A program made the translations under genes and the position numbers. Positions 33,630 to 42,019 of a DNA stretch of 64,000 bases are shown piece after piece; the stretch's first letter is position 1, and every line of letters starts with the position of its first letter. Below the pieces are notes generated by a model. It was not told where the DNA came from and ran no database searches. It saw nothing but the letters and a program-made list of their open reading frames with translations. The DNA is from Bradyrhizobium sp. AZCC 1693. GTDB lineage: Bacteria; Pseudomonadota; Alphaproteobacteria; Rhizobiales; Xanthobacteraceae. Where the stretch lies: positions 434,001-498,000 of the forward strand of contig NZ_JAZHSD010000001.1 of assembly GCF_036924745.1 (NCBI RefSeq), in the 5' to 3' direction.

Positions 33630-34097
33630 ATGGGCGCCTCGATCGCAGAACACGACGTCGATGACGACAGCGATTTCGCGGAATCGCACGAGATCAATGT
33701 CACGCCGTTCATCGACGTCATTCTCGTTCTGCTGATCATCTTCATGGTCGCGGCGCCGTTGTCGACCGTCGACCTGCCGATCGATCTGCCGACCTCGACC
33801 GCAACCCCGCAGAAGAAGCCGGACAAGCCCACTTATGTGAGCATCAAGCCGGATCTCTCGGTTGCGATCGGGGAAAACATGGTCAAGCGCGTCGACCTGG
33901 TGCGTTCGCTCGATGGGATGGCCGATGCCAGCAAGGAGCGCCACATCTTCCTGCGCGCCGACCGTGCCGTGCCCTATGGCGAATTGATGGACGTCCTCGA
34001 AATCCTGCGCGCCGGCGGCTATTCCAAGATCAAGCTGGTGGCGCTCGAAGGCGTTCCCGAAGCAGCGGCGTCGCAGGCGGCGCCGGCAAAGCCTTGA
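33630..34097 (+). CDS. exbD: ExbD-type TonB-system protein
   Basis: A 155-aa single-span inner-membrane protein. The membrane helix (about residues 25-46, EINVTPFIDVILVLLIIFMVAAP) carries the essential Asp (Asp29) that takes part in proton translocation. The C-terminal periplasmic domain has PTYVSIKPDLSVAIG and the RADRAVPYGELMDVLEILRAGGYSKIKLVAL fold typical of ExbD/TolR. It forms the motor with ExbB. The acidic N-terminal extension (HDVDDDSDFAESH) faces the cytoplasm. It overlaps tonB by 4 nt. Confidence 0.93.
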   Translation: MGASIAEHDVDDDSDFAESHEINVTPFIDVILVLLIIFMVAAPLSTVDLPIDLPTSTATPQKKPDKPTYVSIKPDLSVAIGENMVKRVDLVRSLDGMADASKERHIFLRADRAVPYGELMDVLEILRAGGYSKIKLVALEGVPEAAASQAAPAKP

Positions 34098-34885
34098 CCG
34101 CGCTCGACGAGCAAAAACCCTCCCGGCGGCTCTGGGTTTTTGCCGCGGTGACCGCGCTCGTGCTTCACGTCGGCGGCGCGGCGCTGGCGATTGCGCATTT
34201 GCAGACCGAAGAAGCCGATGACGCCCTCGGCGCGTCGGCGATCGAGATCGGGCTCGAAATGGCCTCTGTCCGCCGGGAGGTGACCGACCTCCCACCGGGT
34301 CCGGACACCGATGCTTCCGCGGCTTCGCCTCAGCTCTCCGAACAGAAGGCCGAGGTCAAGGAAACCGAACTCCCGCAGGACAAGCCGACCGAGCCCGAAG
34401 AGGCCGACCGGGTGGTGACGGAGAACGAGTCGAAGAAGCCGAAAGAGGACGATCCGAAGATCGCGGCGGTGCAGACGCAGGCTTCCACCGAGTCGATTGC
34501 CGCCGAAGCCACCGCGACGCCGAGTTCTGAGGCGATTCCGGAAGGGCAGCGTTCCGTCGCGCCGGTGATCGGCACAGGCGAGAGCGCGCGGCGTGCACGC
34601 GCGACATGGCAAAAGGAGCTGGTTGCGCATCTCGACAAGCACAAGCGGTACCCGAAGGAACGGCAGCAAAAATCCGCCGAGATCCAGGTGCGCTTCACGC
34701 TCGACCGCCTGGGCCACGTGCTCGCGACCGATATCGAAAAGGGCTCGGGCGATCCGGCCTTCGACGAGGCCGCGCTAGCGATGGTGCGGCGCTCCGATCC
34801 GGTGCCGATGCCGCCACCGGTGATCGCCGACGAAGGCCTGACCTTCACGTTGCCTGTGATCTTCCGCGTCAAGAACAAGAGCTGA
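34094..34885 (+). CDS. tonB: TonB energy transducer
   Basis: A 263-aa TonB protein. One N-terminal membrane helix (LWVFAAVTALVLHVGGAALAIA, containing the membrane-buried His) is followed by a long acidic and Pro/Glu/Lys-rich periplasmic spacer (about 45-165) and the C-terminal TonB fold (WQKELVAHLDKHKRYPKERQQKS to FTLPVIFRVKN), which contacts the receptor's TonB box. I chose the TTG at 34094, which overlaps the exbD stop (TTGA); no better ATG precedes the membrane helix. It couples the ExbB/ExbD motor to the receptor at the head of the operon, of which it is the last gene. Confidence 0.92.
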   Translation: MTALDEQKPSRRLWVFAAVTALVLHVGGAALAIAHLQTEEADDALGASAIEIGLEMASVRREVTDLPPGPDTDASAASPQLSEQKAEVKETELPQDKPTEPEEADRVVTENESKKPKEDDPKIAAVQTQASTESIAAEATATPSSEAIPEGQRSVAPVIGTGESARRARATWQKELVAHLDKHKRYPKERQQKSAEIQVRFTLDRLGHVLATDIEKGSGDPAFDEAALAMVRRSDPVPMPPPVIADEGLTFTLPVIFRVKNKS

Positions 34886-34939
34886 AGCTGCGCAAGGCGA
34901 GGCGCGCGAAGCCGTGCCCGCTGCGCGAAGACGCCCGCG

Positions 34940-35365
34940 TCAGCGCCAGTAATAGCGGATGCTGACATACACCACGGCAAGGCACGCAAAGATCAGCGCC
35001 ACCGGGAGCGGCCGCTTTGTCGCCGGGCCGGATGCGGCAGCTTTGGGCCGTGGGGGCGGCCGTCGGAACGCGGTGACGGTGCCGGTGGCCGGCTCGCTCG
35101 CGCGCGAGGGAATTTCGGGTGGCGTTCCGGAGCCGCCCATCTCGGCATAGTAGCTCTTGTACATGAGCTGGATGGTGGCCTCGGAGGCGTCCGCCTCCGT
35201 CATCCTCGCCAGTAGCTGCCTATAGCCTTCCAGAAAGCTCTGCGCCTCGGCGGGCAGGGCGGAAAACCCGTTGAGCTTGGCCAGCATTTTCCAGGTTGCA
35301 AAATCTGCCCTCGCACGGGTATCGGCGCGTCGTGCAATCAACATATCGGCAGCTTTTGTCGCCAT
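34940..35365 (-). CDS. hypothetical protein with C-terminal membrane anchor
   Basis: A 141-aa protein that I do not recognise. Residues 1-75 are helical and charged, followed by a Pro/Ala-rich linker (SGTPPEIPSRASEPATG, and a PPPRPKAAASG stretch) and one hydrophobic segment at the C-terminus (PLPVALIFACLAVVYVSIRYYW). That is the plan of a tail-anchored inner-membrane protein with the helical part in the cytosol. No RBS stronger than a short purine run was seen. It converges with tonB and lies 43 nt upstream of the M50 protease gene on the same strand. Confidence 0.65.
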   Translation of the reverse strand: MATKAADMLIARRADTRARADFATWKMLAKLNGFSALPAEAQSFLEGYRQLLARMTEADASEATIQLMYKSYYAEMGGSGTPPEIPSRASEPATGTVTAFRRPPPRPKAAASGPATKRPLPVALIFACLAVVYVSIRYYWR

Positions 35366-35408
35366 GGCCGGGGTCGGTTCTTCCCTGTGTGCTGTCTCTA
35401 TCTGAAGT

Positions 35409-36089
35409 TTAAGCGTTGCCGGTGATGAAGAGAAGCGCGCTGATCACATATCCGGTCAAAGTTCGAAGTATCACCGAAATAACATCAAGATTTAGGCCGA
35501 GCTGCGCGCCGATGACGGGAAGCAGGATCAGAAGTCCGAGCAGGATCAACATCCCGTACGGTTCCAGTCGCGACAGCGGGTAAGCCAGCACCTGCGGCAA
35601 GAGTCCGACGGCGACCCGGCCGCCGTCCAGCGGCGGGATCGGCATCATGTTGAAGATCGCCAACACGATATTGATCAGGAAAGCGTTTTTGAGATTGTCC
35701 GCGGTCCATTTCGCGGCGTCCGCCGGCACCAAGGGCAGGGCATGAAAGGCAAACGCCACCATCGTCGCCAGGATGATGTTGGTGGCGGGCCCCGCCAGCG
35801 CCACCCAGACCATGTCGAGCCGGGGGTTGTTCAGGTTCCGGAAATTCACCGGGACCGGCTTGGCATAACCGAACAAGAACGGCGAATGCGACAGCAGCAG
35901 CACGGCCGGCAGAATCACGGTGCCAAAGGGGTCGATATGCTTGAGGGGATTGAAACTGACCCGGCCAAGCTGCCAGGCAGTCTTGTCGCCAAGCCGGTAC
36001 GCCACAAAGCCGTGGGCGGCCTCGTGAAAGGTGATGGCGATGAGGAGGGGGAACACCCAGACCGAGATGTCGTAAAGAGAGATGTTCAA
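35409..36089 (-). CDS. site-2 protease family (M50) membrane protein
   Basis: A 226-aa polytopic zinc metalloprotease of the M50B type without a PDZ domain. The catalytic HEAAH motif (His22-Glu23-His26) is in the first membrane helix, GPATNIILA follows, and the second-site motif NMMPIPPLDGGRVAVG supplies the third zinc ligand, Asp. About six membrane segments are visible. It should cleave substrate helices within the membrane; targets are unknown. Genes of this compact type are conserved in alphaproteobacteria. It could be co-transcribed with the 141-aa gene downstream of it. Confidence 0.9.
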   Translation of the reverse strand: MNISLYDISVWVFPLLIAITFHEAAHGFVAYRLGDKTAWQLGRVSFNPLKHIDPFGTVILPAVLLLSHSPFLFGYAKPVPVNFRNLNNPRLDMVWVALAGPATNIILATMVAFAFHALPLVPADAAKWTADNLKNAFLINIVLAIFNMMPIPPLDGGRVAVGLLPQVLAYPLSRLEPYGMLILLGLLILLPVIGAQLGLNLDVISVILRTLTGYVISALLFITGNA

Positions 36090-36140
36090 ACGGTCTGCCC
36101 CCGGTTTGCGCTTCGAAGACGCCAGCCTAGCATGCCCGCG

Positions 36141-36533
36141 CTACTGGAGAACCGTCTCCGGATACTGCCGCAGCCCGTCGTCGAGCCGCACCCACGCCAT
36201 CTTCTCCGAGACCCAGATGTGCTCGGTCGGCGCAAAGGCGTTGCGGTCGTCGAAGACGGCCAGCGCAACGCCCACGACGGTGCCGTTGGTCCGGCGCGAA
36301 AACAGCCGCGTCCCGCAAGCCTTGCAGAATACCCGGTCGAGCGCCTCCGAGGAGGGATAGCGGGCCGTCTCGCCTTCAACCGTCAGCGCCCGCTGGTCGA
36401 ACAGCGCGCGGGCAAAAAACGGCGAGCCCATCGCCTTCTGGCAGTTGCGGCAGTGGCAGATGCGGACGTTGAGCGGCTCGCCCTCGGTCTTGAACCGGAC
36501 CGCGCCGCAGAAACATCCGCCTTCTCTGATCAT
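36141..36533 (-). CDS. GFA-family zinc protein (Gfa/CENP-V)
   Basis: A 130-aa protein of the glutathione-dependent formaldehyde-activating (GFA/CENP-V) family. The zinc ligands are all visible: CFCGAVRF (Cys7, Cys9), ICHCRNCQKAMGSPF (Cys26, Cys28, Cys31) and FCKACGTRLFSR near residue 90. Gfa itself promotes conjugation of formaldehyde to glutathione, but most homologues have no proven activity, so the substrate is unassigned. It lies 51 nt upstream of the M50 gene on the same strand and 72 nt downstream of ridA. Confidence 0.88.
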   Translation of the reverse strand: MIREGGCFCGAVRFKTEGEPLNVRICHCRNCQKAMGSPFFARALFDQRALTVEGETARYPSSEALDRVFCKACGTRLFSRRTNGTVVGVALAVFDDRNAFAPTEHIWVSEKMAWVRLDDGLRQYPETVLQ

Positions 36534-36605
36534 TGCACCCTCGCGACTGGATTCGACATTCTGGGATTCATGCCAAGAGTTCCCAAGCGGGCCACCAATT
36601 GCCTG

Positions 36606-36995
36606 TCATGCTTCGGCGATTGCTTCGATTTCCAACAGCCAGGCTTCGTCGAAAATGCCGGCAATGATGACTGTGAGCGCGGGAGCATGGTCTCCCAAGG
36701 CATCCTGTCGCGCTTGACGGTTTTCGAGGGCGAATTTTCGATCGGACAGGAAGATGGTCACCTTGACGAGGTTGCCGATGGTCATGTCCGCGGCTTCGAG
36801 CTGCGCAAGGACATTGGTCCATGCAAGTCTCGCCTGTGCACTAAAGCTCTCCGGCACTGTGCCGTCGCGAGTCACGGGAATCTGGCCGCTGATGTAAAGC
36901 CGCCGGGCGCCGTTCGTTGTTTCCAAGGCTTGAGAATAACCACCAACGGCTTGAGGTGCAGATTTGGCGTTTATCGATCGAAGTTGAACGGGCAT
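36606..36995 (-). CDS. RidA-family enamine/imine deaminase
   Basis: A 129-aa RidA/YjgF/UK114 protein. It starts MPVQLRSINAKSAPQAVGGYSQALE and has the family segments LYISGQIPVTRDGTVPESFSAQARLAWTNVLAQLEAADM and NLVKVTIFL. The terminal region (APALTVIIAGIFDEAWLLEIEAIA) has Ala-Gly where canonical RidA carries the Arg that binds the carboxylate, so it belongs to another Rid subgroup with unknown substrate. It ends a minus-strand run with two SDRs and the dehydratase. Removal of reactive enamines or 2-imino acids in that pathway is a reasonable inference. Confidence 0.85.
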   Translation of the reverse strand: MPVQLRSINAKSAPQAVGGYSQALETTNGARRLYISGQIPVTRDGTVPESFSAQARLAWTNVLAQLEAADMTIGNLVKVTIFLSDRKFALENRQARQDALGDHAPALTVIIAGIFDEAWLLEIEAIAEA

Positions 36996-37030
36996 CAGAG
37001 GTCTCGTCTCGGCGCTGAGTTCTTACGAAT

Positions 37031-37777
37031 TTAGTACGTCGCCCGGCCGCCGGAAATGTCGAATACGGCGCCGGTCGAGAAGGCGCAATCCTCCGACGCC
37101 AGCCACGCCACCATCGCCGCGAGTTCTTCCACCAGCACAAAACGACCTTTTGGAATCTTCGACAGCATGAAGTCGATGTGCTGCTGCGTCAGCTGGTCGA
37201 AGATCGCGGTTTTCGCCGCCGCGGGTGTCACCGCGTTGACCAGGATGTCATGCTGGGCGAGTTCCTTGCCGAGCGATTTGGTCAGCGCGATCAGGCCGGC
37301 CTTCGAGGCCGAATAATGCGCCGCGTTGGGGTTGCCTTCCTTGCCGGCGATCGAGGCGATGTTGACGATGCGGCCGTATTTCTGCGCCAGCATCGCCGGC
37401 ACCACCGCCTTGCAGCAGATGAAGGGGCCGTCGAGATTGATGCGCAGCACCTTGCGCCATTCATCGAGGTCGGTTTCCCACACCGTCTTGTTGATGCCGG
37501 CGATTCCGGCGTTGTTGACAAGGATATCGATCTTGCCCAGCGCCTTCAGCGTCTCATCGCGGGTCTTCTCGACGGCGGCGAGGTCGGAGACGTCGACCTT
37601 GAAGGCCGAGACGGCAGCGCCGATTTCCTTTGCGGTCTTTTCCGCAAACGGCAGGTCATGATCCCAGATCGCGACTTTCGCGCCGGAGGCGACGAAGCGT
37701 TCGGCGATCGCGCGGCCAAACCCCTGAGCCCCGCCGGTGACGACAGCGCAACGGCCGTTCAGATCGATCTTGTTCAT
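37031..37777 (-). CDS. SDR-family oxidoreductase (FabG-like)
   Basis: A 248-aa classical short-chain dehydrogenase/reductase. The nucleotide site is VVTGGAQGFGRAIAERF (about 11-27), followed by VNNAGIAG, the catalytic Ser in IVNIASIAGKEGN, and Tyr/Lys in HYSASKAGLIALTKSLG. It should oxidise or reduce a sugar or hydroxyacid using NAD(P). It lies 35 nt upstream of ridA and 147 nt downstream of a second SDR, with a palindromic repeat between the two SDR genes. Together with the dehydratase upstream it could form the first oxidation steps of sugar degradation. Confidence 0.9.
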   Translation of the reverse strand: MNKIDLNGRCAVVTGGAQGFGRAIAERFVASGAKVAIWDHDLPFAEKTAKEIGAAVSAFKVDVSDLAAVEKTRDETLKALGKIDILVNNAGIAGINKTVWETDLDEWRKVLRINLDGPFICCKAVVPAMLAQKYGRIVNIASIAGKEGNPNAAHYSASKAGLIALTKSLGKELAQHDILVNAVTPAAAKTAIFDQLTQQHIDFMLSKIPKGRFVLVEELAAMVAWLASEDCAFSTGAVFDISGGRATY

Positions 37778-37821
37778 GGGAAGGTCCTTTTACGTAAACC
37801 GTGCCGCGCTGGTTGTCTTCT

Positions 37822-37866
37822 TCTCCCTCGCCCTGCTCTTCGCGGGGAGAGGGCGGGGTGAGGGGC
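37822..37866. repeat. intergenic palindromic repeat (CTCCCTC/GAGAGGG type)
   Basis: TCTCCCTCGCCC (37822-37833) and GGGCGGGGTGAGGGG (37851-37865) face each other around an internal CTTCGCGGGGAGAGG stem. The pattern is of a known class of GC-rich intergenic repeats in Bradyrhizobium. It is located between the two SDR genes. Confidence 0.6.
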
Positions 37867-37923
37867 TCTATCCGCGAGCACTGCCGGCGAGTTGAATATC
37901 GTGCCTTGCCCCTCGCCCGGAAA

Positions 37924-38658
37924 CTACAGCGTCCAGCCGCCGTCGATGACATGCGCGACGCCGGTCGTGAACGCGCTCTCGTCGCTGGCGAGATAGACGG
38001 CAAGGGCTGCGATTTCCTCGGCGGTGCCGAGCCGGCCCATCGGTTGCCGCGAGACGAACATCTCGCGCCCGCCGGGGCCCGCCGCCGCCGCCCGTTGCAG
38101 CATCGAGGGCGTCTCAATGGTGCCGGGGCAGATGCAGTTGCAGCGGATGCCTTTGGCGATGAAGTCCACCGCCACCGACTTGGTCAGCGCCGCGACCGCG
38201 GCCTTGGTCGCGCCATAGACGTAGCGATTGGGCGCAGCCTTTACCACGCCGGCTGCCGAGGAGATGTTGACGATTGTACCTTTGCCATTCTCCAGCATGC
38301 CCGGCAGGAATGCGCGGATCGTACGGTGCATCGACTTGACGTTGAGGTCGAAGGAAAAATCCCAGTCCTCGTCGGAGCAATCCAGCACGGTGCCGTTATG
38401 CACGAAGCCTGCCGCATTGAGCAGGATGTCGGTGTTGCCGGCGCGCCCGGCCATGGCGGCGACGGCAGCGCTGTCGCGGACGTCGAGCTTCGCCACTTCC
38501 GCGATACCTTCGCCCTTGAGGGCTTCGAGCTTGGCCTCGTCGATGTCGGTGGCGAACACCGTCGCCCCCTCACGCGCAAAAGCCAGCGCACAGGCGCGGC
38601 CGATTCCCACGGCGGCGGCGGTGACGAAGGCGCGCTTGCCCTTCAGGCGGTCTGACAT
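37924..38658 (-). CDS. SDR-family oxidoreductase
   Basis: A roughly 244-aa short-chain dehydrogenase. Residues about 8-24 (AFVTAAAVGIGRACALAF) form the Rossmann glycine loop (TAAAVGIG, slightly atypical), then DIDEAKL, LNAAGFVH in place of NNAG, IVNISSAAG with the catalytic Ser, and YGATKAAVAALTKSV with Tyr/Lys. The C-terminal GWTL ending and RCNCICPGTIETPSM loop resemble L-fucose or 2-keto-3-deoxy-sugar dehydrogenases of the SDR type, but substrate assignment is not firm. The ATG at 38658 has AAGGAAG upstream. It follows the IlvD/Edd dehydratase (a REP element lies between), making a probable operon. Confidence 0.88.
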   Translation of the reverse strand: MSDRLKGKRAFVTAAAVGIGRACALAFAREGATVFATDIDEAKLEALKGEGIAEVAKLDVRDSAAVAAMAGRAGNTDILLNAAGFVHNGTVLDCSDEDWDFSFDLNVKSMHRTIRAFLPGMLENGKGTIVNISSAAGVVKAAPNRYVYGATKAAVAALTKSVAVDFIAKGIRCNCICPGTIETPSMLQRAAAAGPGGREMFVSRQPMGRLGTAEEIAALAVYLASDESAFTTGVAHVIDGGWTL

Positions 38659-38694
38659 TTTTTCTTCCTTGAGCGATTGAGTATTGTTTCTCGA

Positions 38695-38772
38695 CGTCAT
38701 ACGCGGGCTTGACCCGCGTATCCATCTTCTTCGCAAAAAGGATGGATTGCCGGGTCAAGCCCGGCAATGACG
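38695..38772. repeat. REP-like double hairpin element
   Basis: A 78-bp element with two hairpins: TACGCGGG/CCCGCGTA (38700-38707 and 38713-38720) and ATTGCCGGG/CCCGGCAAT (38746-38754 and 38760-38768). The outer ends CGTCAT (38695-38700) and ATGACG (38767-38772) are also complementary, and TCCATC/GATGGA pair internally. It is typical of rhizobial intergenic palindromes and sits between the dehydratase stop and the SDR start. Confidence 0.85.
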
Positions 38773-38782
38773 GTCTTATTGC

Positions 38783-40603
38783 CTAGTGATTATCCCGCGC
38801 CACGCCGACCGTGCCGGCAATATTTTGATAGCGCGTGGCGAGTTCCATGCAGGCGCCGGTGGCCTGCTGGCCGACGGTCGAGCGATAGACCTCCTGCCAC
38901 GGCGTCTGGTTGGCCGGGTAGGGGAAGCCGCCCTTGTCCTTCAGCTCGGCGCGACGCTTCTTCAGTTCATCGCTCGTGATCAGGATGTTGGCGTCGCCTT
39001 TGTTGAGGTCGATGCGAACCTTGTCGCCGGTCCGCAAGATCGCAAGCCCGCCGTCCGCGGCGGCTTCCGGCGAGGCGTTGAGGATCGACGGCGAGCCTGA
39101 GGTGCCGGACTGCCTTCCGTCGCCGATGCAGGGCAGGGACAGGATGCCGCGTTTGATCAGCGCCGCCGGCGGCTGCATGTTCACGACCTCGGCACCGCCG
39201 GGATAGCCGATCGGCCCGGCGCCGCGGATGAACAGCACGCAGTGCTCGTCGATGTTGAGCGAGGGATCGTCGATGCGGTGGTGATAATCCTCAGGCCCTT
39301 CGAACACGATGGCGCGGCCTTCGAACGCATTCGGGTCTTTGGGGTTGATCAAATAGCGGTCGCGGAATTCCTTCGAGATCACGCTGGTCTTCATGATCGC
39401 GGAATCGAACAGGTTGCCGCGCAGCACCAGGAAACCCGCATCCTTTACCAGCGGCTTGTCGTAGCTCCAGATCACGTCGCCGTCGGGCTTGGGTGCCTCG
39501 CGGCAGTTCTCGCCCATGGTGCGGCCGTTGACGGTGACAGCATCCTCGTGGATGCGCTTGTGCGCCATCAATTCACGCACCACCGCCGGCACGCCGCCGG
39601 CGCGATGATATTCCTCACCAAGATAGAAGCCGGCCGGCTGCATGTTGACCAGGAGCGGGATGTCATGGCCGTGCTTCTGCCAGTCGTCGATCGACAGCTC
39701 GACGCCGATGTGCCGCGCCAACGCGTTGATGTGGATCGGGGCGTTGGTCGAGCCGCCGATCGCCGAATTCACTGCGATGCAGTTCTCGAACGCCTTGCGG
39801 GTCAGGATGTCGGAGGGCTTGAGATCCTCCCAGACCATCTCGACGATGCGCTTTCCCGTTTCATAGGCGATCTGGCCGCGTTCGCGGTAGGGCGCGGGGA
39901 TCGCCGCGCATCCTGGCAGCGACATGCCGAGCGCTTCGGCAAGCGAGTTCATGGTCGAGGCGGTGCCCATCGTGTTGCAGTGGCCGACCGAGGGGGCCGA
40001 GGACGCCACGATTTCGATGAACTCGTTGTAGTCAATCTCGCCGGCGGCAAGCCGTTCGCGTTGCTTCCAGACGATGGTGCCGGAGCCGGTGCGCTCGCCG
40101 TTGAACCAGCCGTTCAGCATCGGACCGCCGGAAAGCACGATCGCGGGCAGATTGACGGTTGCCGCCGCCATCAGGCAGGCCGGCGTGGTCTTGTCGCAGC
40201 CGGTGGTCAGCACCACGCCATCGAGCGGATAGCCGAACAGGATTTCGACCAGGCCGAGATAGGCGAGGTTGCGATCGAGCGCCGCGGTCGGCCGCTTACC
40301 GGTTTCCTGGATCGGATGCGTCGGAAATTCCATCGCGATGCCGCCGGCCGCGCGGATACCCTCGCGCACCCGGTGCGCCAGTTCGAGATGGTGCCGGTTG
40401 CACGGCGAGAGGTCGTTGCCGGTCTGGGCGATGCCGATGATCGGCTTGCCGGACTGCAATTCCTCCCGGGTCAGGCCGTAGTTGAGGTAGCGCTCGAGAT
40501 AGAGCGCCGTCATTCCCGGATTATGCGGGTTATCGAACCACTCGAGGGAGCGTAGCCTTCGGCCCTTGCCATTGGTGGGCGCCTTGTTGTCGGTTTTTTT
40601 CAT
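38783..40603 (-). CDS. IlvD/Edd-family sugar-acid dehydratase
   Basis: A roughly 606-aa iron-sulfur dehydratase. Its Cys68 (SPCNRH), Cys136 ([11 protein letters not shown]) and Cys209 (GHCNTMGT) have the same spacing (68 and 73) as the [2Fe-2S] ligands of arabinonate/xylonate dehydratases, as I recall them, and [16 protein letters not shown] carries the catalytic Ser. The N-terminal [17 protein letters not shown] and ending VGVARDNH are typical of sugar-acid rather than branched-chain dihydroxyacid dehydratases. It should dehydrate an aldonate such as arabinonate, xylonate, fuconate or galactonate to a 2-keto-3-deoxy acid. The ATG at 40603 has a GGGAGGA site. It is the first gene of the minus arm, next to the LacI gene. 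Confidence 0.9.
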   Translation of the reverse strand: MKKTDNKAPTNGKGRRLRSLEWFDNPHNPGMTALYLERYLNYGLTREELQSGKPIIGIAQTGNDLSPCNRHHLELAHRVREGIRAAGGIAMEFPTHPIQETGKRPTAALDRNLAYLGLVEILFGYPLDGVVLTTGCDKTTPACLMAAATVNLPAIVLSGGPMLNGWFNGERTGSGTIVWKQRERLAAGEIDYNEFIEIVASSAPSVGHCNTMGTASTMNSLAEALGMSLPGCAAIPAPYRERGQIAYETGKRIVEMVWEDLKPSDILTRKAFENCIAVNSAIGGSTNAPIHINALARHIGVELSIDDWQKHGHDIPLLVNMQPAGFYLGEEYHRAGGVPAVVRELMAHKRIHEDAVTVNGRTMGENCREAPKPDGDVIWSYDKPLVKDAGFLVLRGNLFDSAIMKTSVISKEFRDRYLINPKDPNAFEGRAIVFEGPEDYHHRIDDPSLNIDEHCVLFIRGAGPIGYPGGAEVVNMQPPAALIKRGILSLPCIGDGRQSGTSGSPSILNASPEAAADGGLAILRTGDKVRIDLNKGDANILITSDELKKRRAELKDKGGFPYPANQTPWQEVYRSTVGQQATGACMELATRYQNIAGTVGVARDNH

Positions 40604-40743
40604 TGATTCCTCCCGCACTGCAAACTGATGGCGGCTCAAAACACGGCAGCACTTGCACCATCCTGAAAATTCCATCCGCTGCAAACGCAGCCGCCGCGTC
40701 CAGTTCAGATTTCGCGGACTCGATCCTAATCCGCCCTAAAAGA

Positions 40744-40755
40744 TAGCGCTACCAT
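40744..40755. promoter_or_regulatory. candidate LacI operator upstream of dehydratase
   Basis: TAGCGCTA (40744-40751) is an 8-bp palindrome within GATAGCGCTACCAT, about 140 nt before the dehydratase start. The string AGCGCTACCAT recurs at 41873-41883 before the ABC operon. LacI-family operators often have a central GCGC palindrome. Inferred. Confidence 0.5.
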
Positions 40756-40794
40756 TTTCTGCCGCGGCGCGACCAAGGCTGTGAGCGACGCGCA

Positions 40795-41826
40795 TCAGGT
40801 GCTTGAAGGCATCGAGCTTTCGCGGACCATCAACTGAAAGCCAAGGTCGATAACCGGCTCCTTCGGGCGGCGGCCCTCGATCGCGTCGATCACCATGCTG
40901 ACGGCGTGCCGGCCCATTTCGTAGCGATTGGTGCGCACGCTGGAAAGCGAGGGGACCGCAGAGGCGGTGAATTCCAGATCGTTGAAACCGACAATGGCCA
41001 AGTCGCGGGGAACCGAAATCTGCCGGCGCTGGCATTCGAACAGGACACCGAGCGCAAGGTCGTCGTTCACGCAGAAAACGGCGTCGATGTCGGGCGTCTG
41101 CGCAAGGAGGTCGGCGAACAGCGTGCCGCCAAGCGTGACGGTGGTCGGCACGGAAGTCGTGACGACGAGCGTCGGATCGAACAGCGAGGCCGCCTTCATG
41201 GCATCCCGATACCCTTCGAACCGCCGCTGCACGCGAGGGTCCATTCGCGCGCCGAGGAATCCGATGCGGCGGTATCGTTGCTCCAGGATGTGCGAAATTG
41301 CCGCAAAAGCTGCGTCGTAATGCGAGAAGCCGACCATCATGTCCACTGGACTGTCGCCGATCTCCATGATCTGCGTGATCGGGCAATTCATGGATTCCAG
41401 GATCGCGCGCGAATCCGCGGTCTGGTTGATGCCGGTGACGATCAATCCCGCGGGCTTCTGCGCCCGGAACAGGCGCAGCAGCTTTTCCTCCTGCAGAATG
41501 CTGTAGCGGGTATTGGCAAGCTGAATGGTGTAGCGGCTACCTTCGGAAGAATCGTAGATGCCGCGCAACACATCGGCGAATACGTTGTTGGTGAGGGAAG
41601 GGATCACGACGCCGATGACTTCGGTACGGTGCGAGGCCAGCGCACGCGCGGCGAGATTGGGGACGTAACCCAGTTCCTTCACGGCGCTGTCGACGCGTTC
41701 CCGCTTGTTCACCGATAGCGCTTCGGGGTTCCTGAAAAAACGCGATGCCGTGATTGGGCTGACGCCAGCAAGCTTGGCGACCTCGGTGAGGCGGATTTTG
41801 CCAGACTTTGTCTGTTTTCGTCCCAT
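40795..41826 (-). CDS. LacI/GntR-type transcriptional regulator
   Basis: A 343-aa LacI-family regulator. The N-terminal helix-turn-helix and hinge are clear (RLTEVAKLAGVSPITASRFFRNPEALSVNKRERVDSAVKELGYVPNLAARALASHR), followed by a periplasmic-binding-like sensing domain with VIGVVIPSLTNNVFADVLRGI, RRIGFLGARMDPRVQRRFEGYRDAM and VFCVNDDLALG. It resembles the gluconate-utilisation repressor GntR in layout. Position between the dehydratase arm and the ABC importer arm indicates that it controls both; a sugar acid or 2-keto-3-deoxy intermediate is the likely ligand. An AGCGCT site overlaps the region just before its own start, consistent with autoregulation. Confidence 0.92.
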   Translation of the reverse strand: MGRKQTKSGKIRLTEVAKLAGVSPITASRFFRNPEALSVNKRERVDSAVKELGYVPNLAARALASHRTEVIGVVIPSLTNNVFADVLRGIYDSSEGSRYTIQLANTRYSILQEEKLLRLFRAQKPAGLIVTGINQTADSRAILESMNCPITQIMEIGDSPVDMMVGFSHYDAAFAAISHILEQRYRRIGFLGARMDPRVQRRFEGYRDAMKAASLFDPTLVVTTSVPTTVTLGGTLFADLLAQTPDIDAVFCVNDDLALGVLFECQRRQISVPRDLAIVGFNDLEFTASAVPSLSSVRTNRYEMGRHAVSMVIDAIEGRRPKEPVIDLGFQLMVRESSMPSST

Positions 41827-41827
41827 C

Positions 41828-41835
41828 TAGCGCTC
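41828..41835. promoter_or_regulatory. weak AGCGCT site near lacI start
   Basis: TAGCGCT at 41828-41834, directly before the LacI start codon, shares the core of the other two candidate operators but only one side matches the CCAT extension. It may serve autoregulation. Weaker than the other two. Confidence 0.3.
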
Positions 41836-41867
41836 ATATCACAACAGATTAGACGTTTGAACAATTA

Positions 41868-41897
41868 TTGACAGCGCTACCATCGGATTGCTAAAAA
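41868..41897 (+). promoter_or_regulatory. candidate promoter/operator of ABC importer operon
   Basis: TTGACA (41868-41873) fits a -35 box, with TAAAAA (41892-41897) 18 nt downstream as a poor -10. AGCGCTACCAT (41873-41883) begins on the last base of the -35 and fills the spacer, a usual position for a repressor. It transcribes towards the importer genes starting at 42020. Confidence 0.5.
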
Positions 41898-42019
41898 CCG
41901 CCAAACTGCGGATGATGATGACGGTTGAATTCGGCTTCCGGCATTAGAGTCGAAAAGACAGCAGAGCGCCGCCGTCCACCTGTGGCGCCACAAAACAGAA
42001 GATGAGGGGAGAGAGTTCG

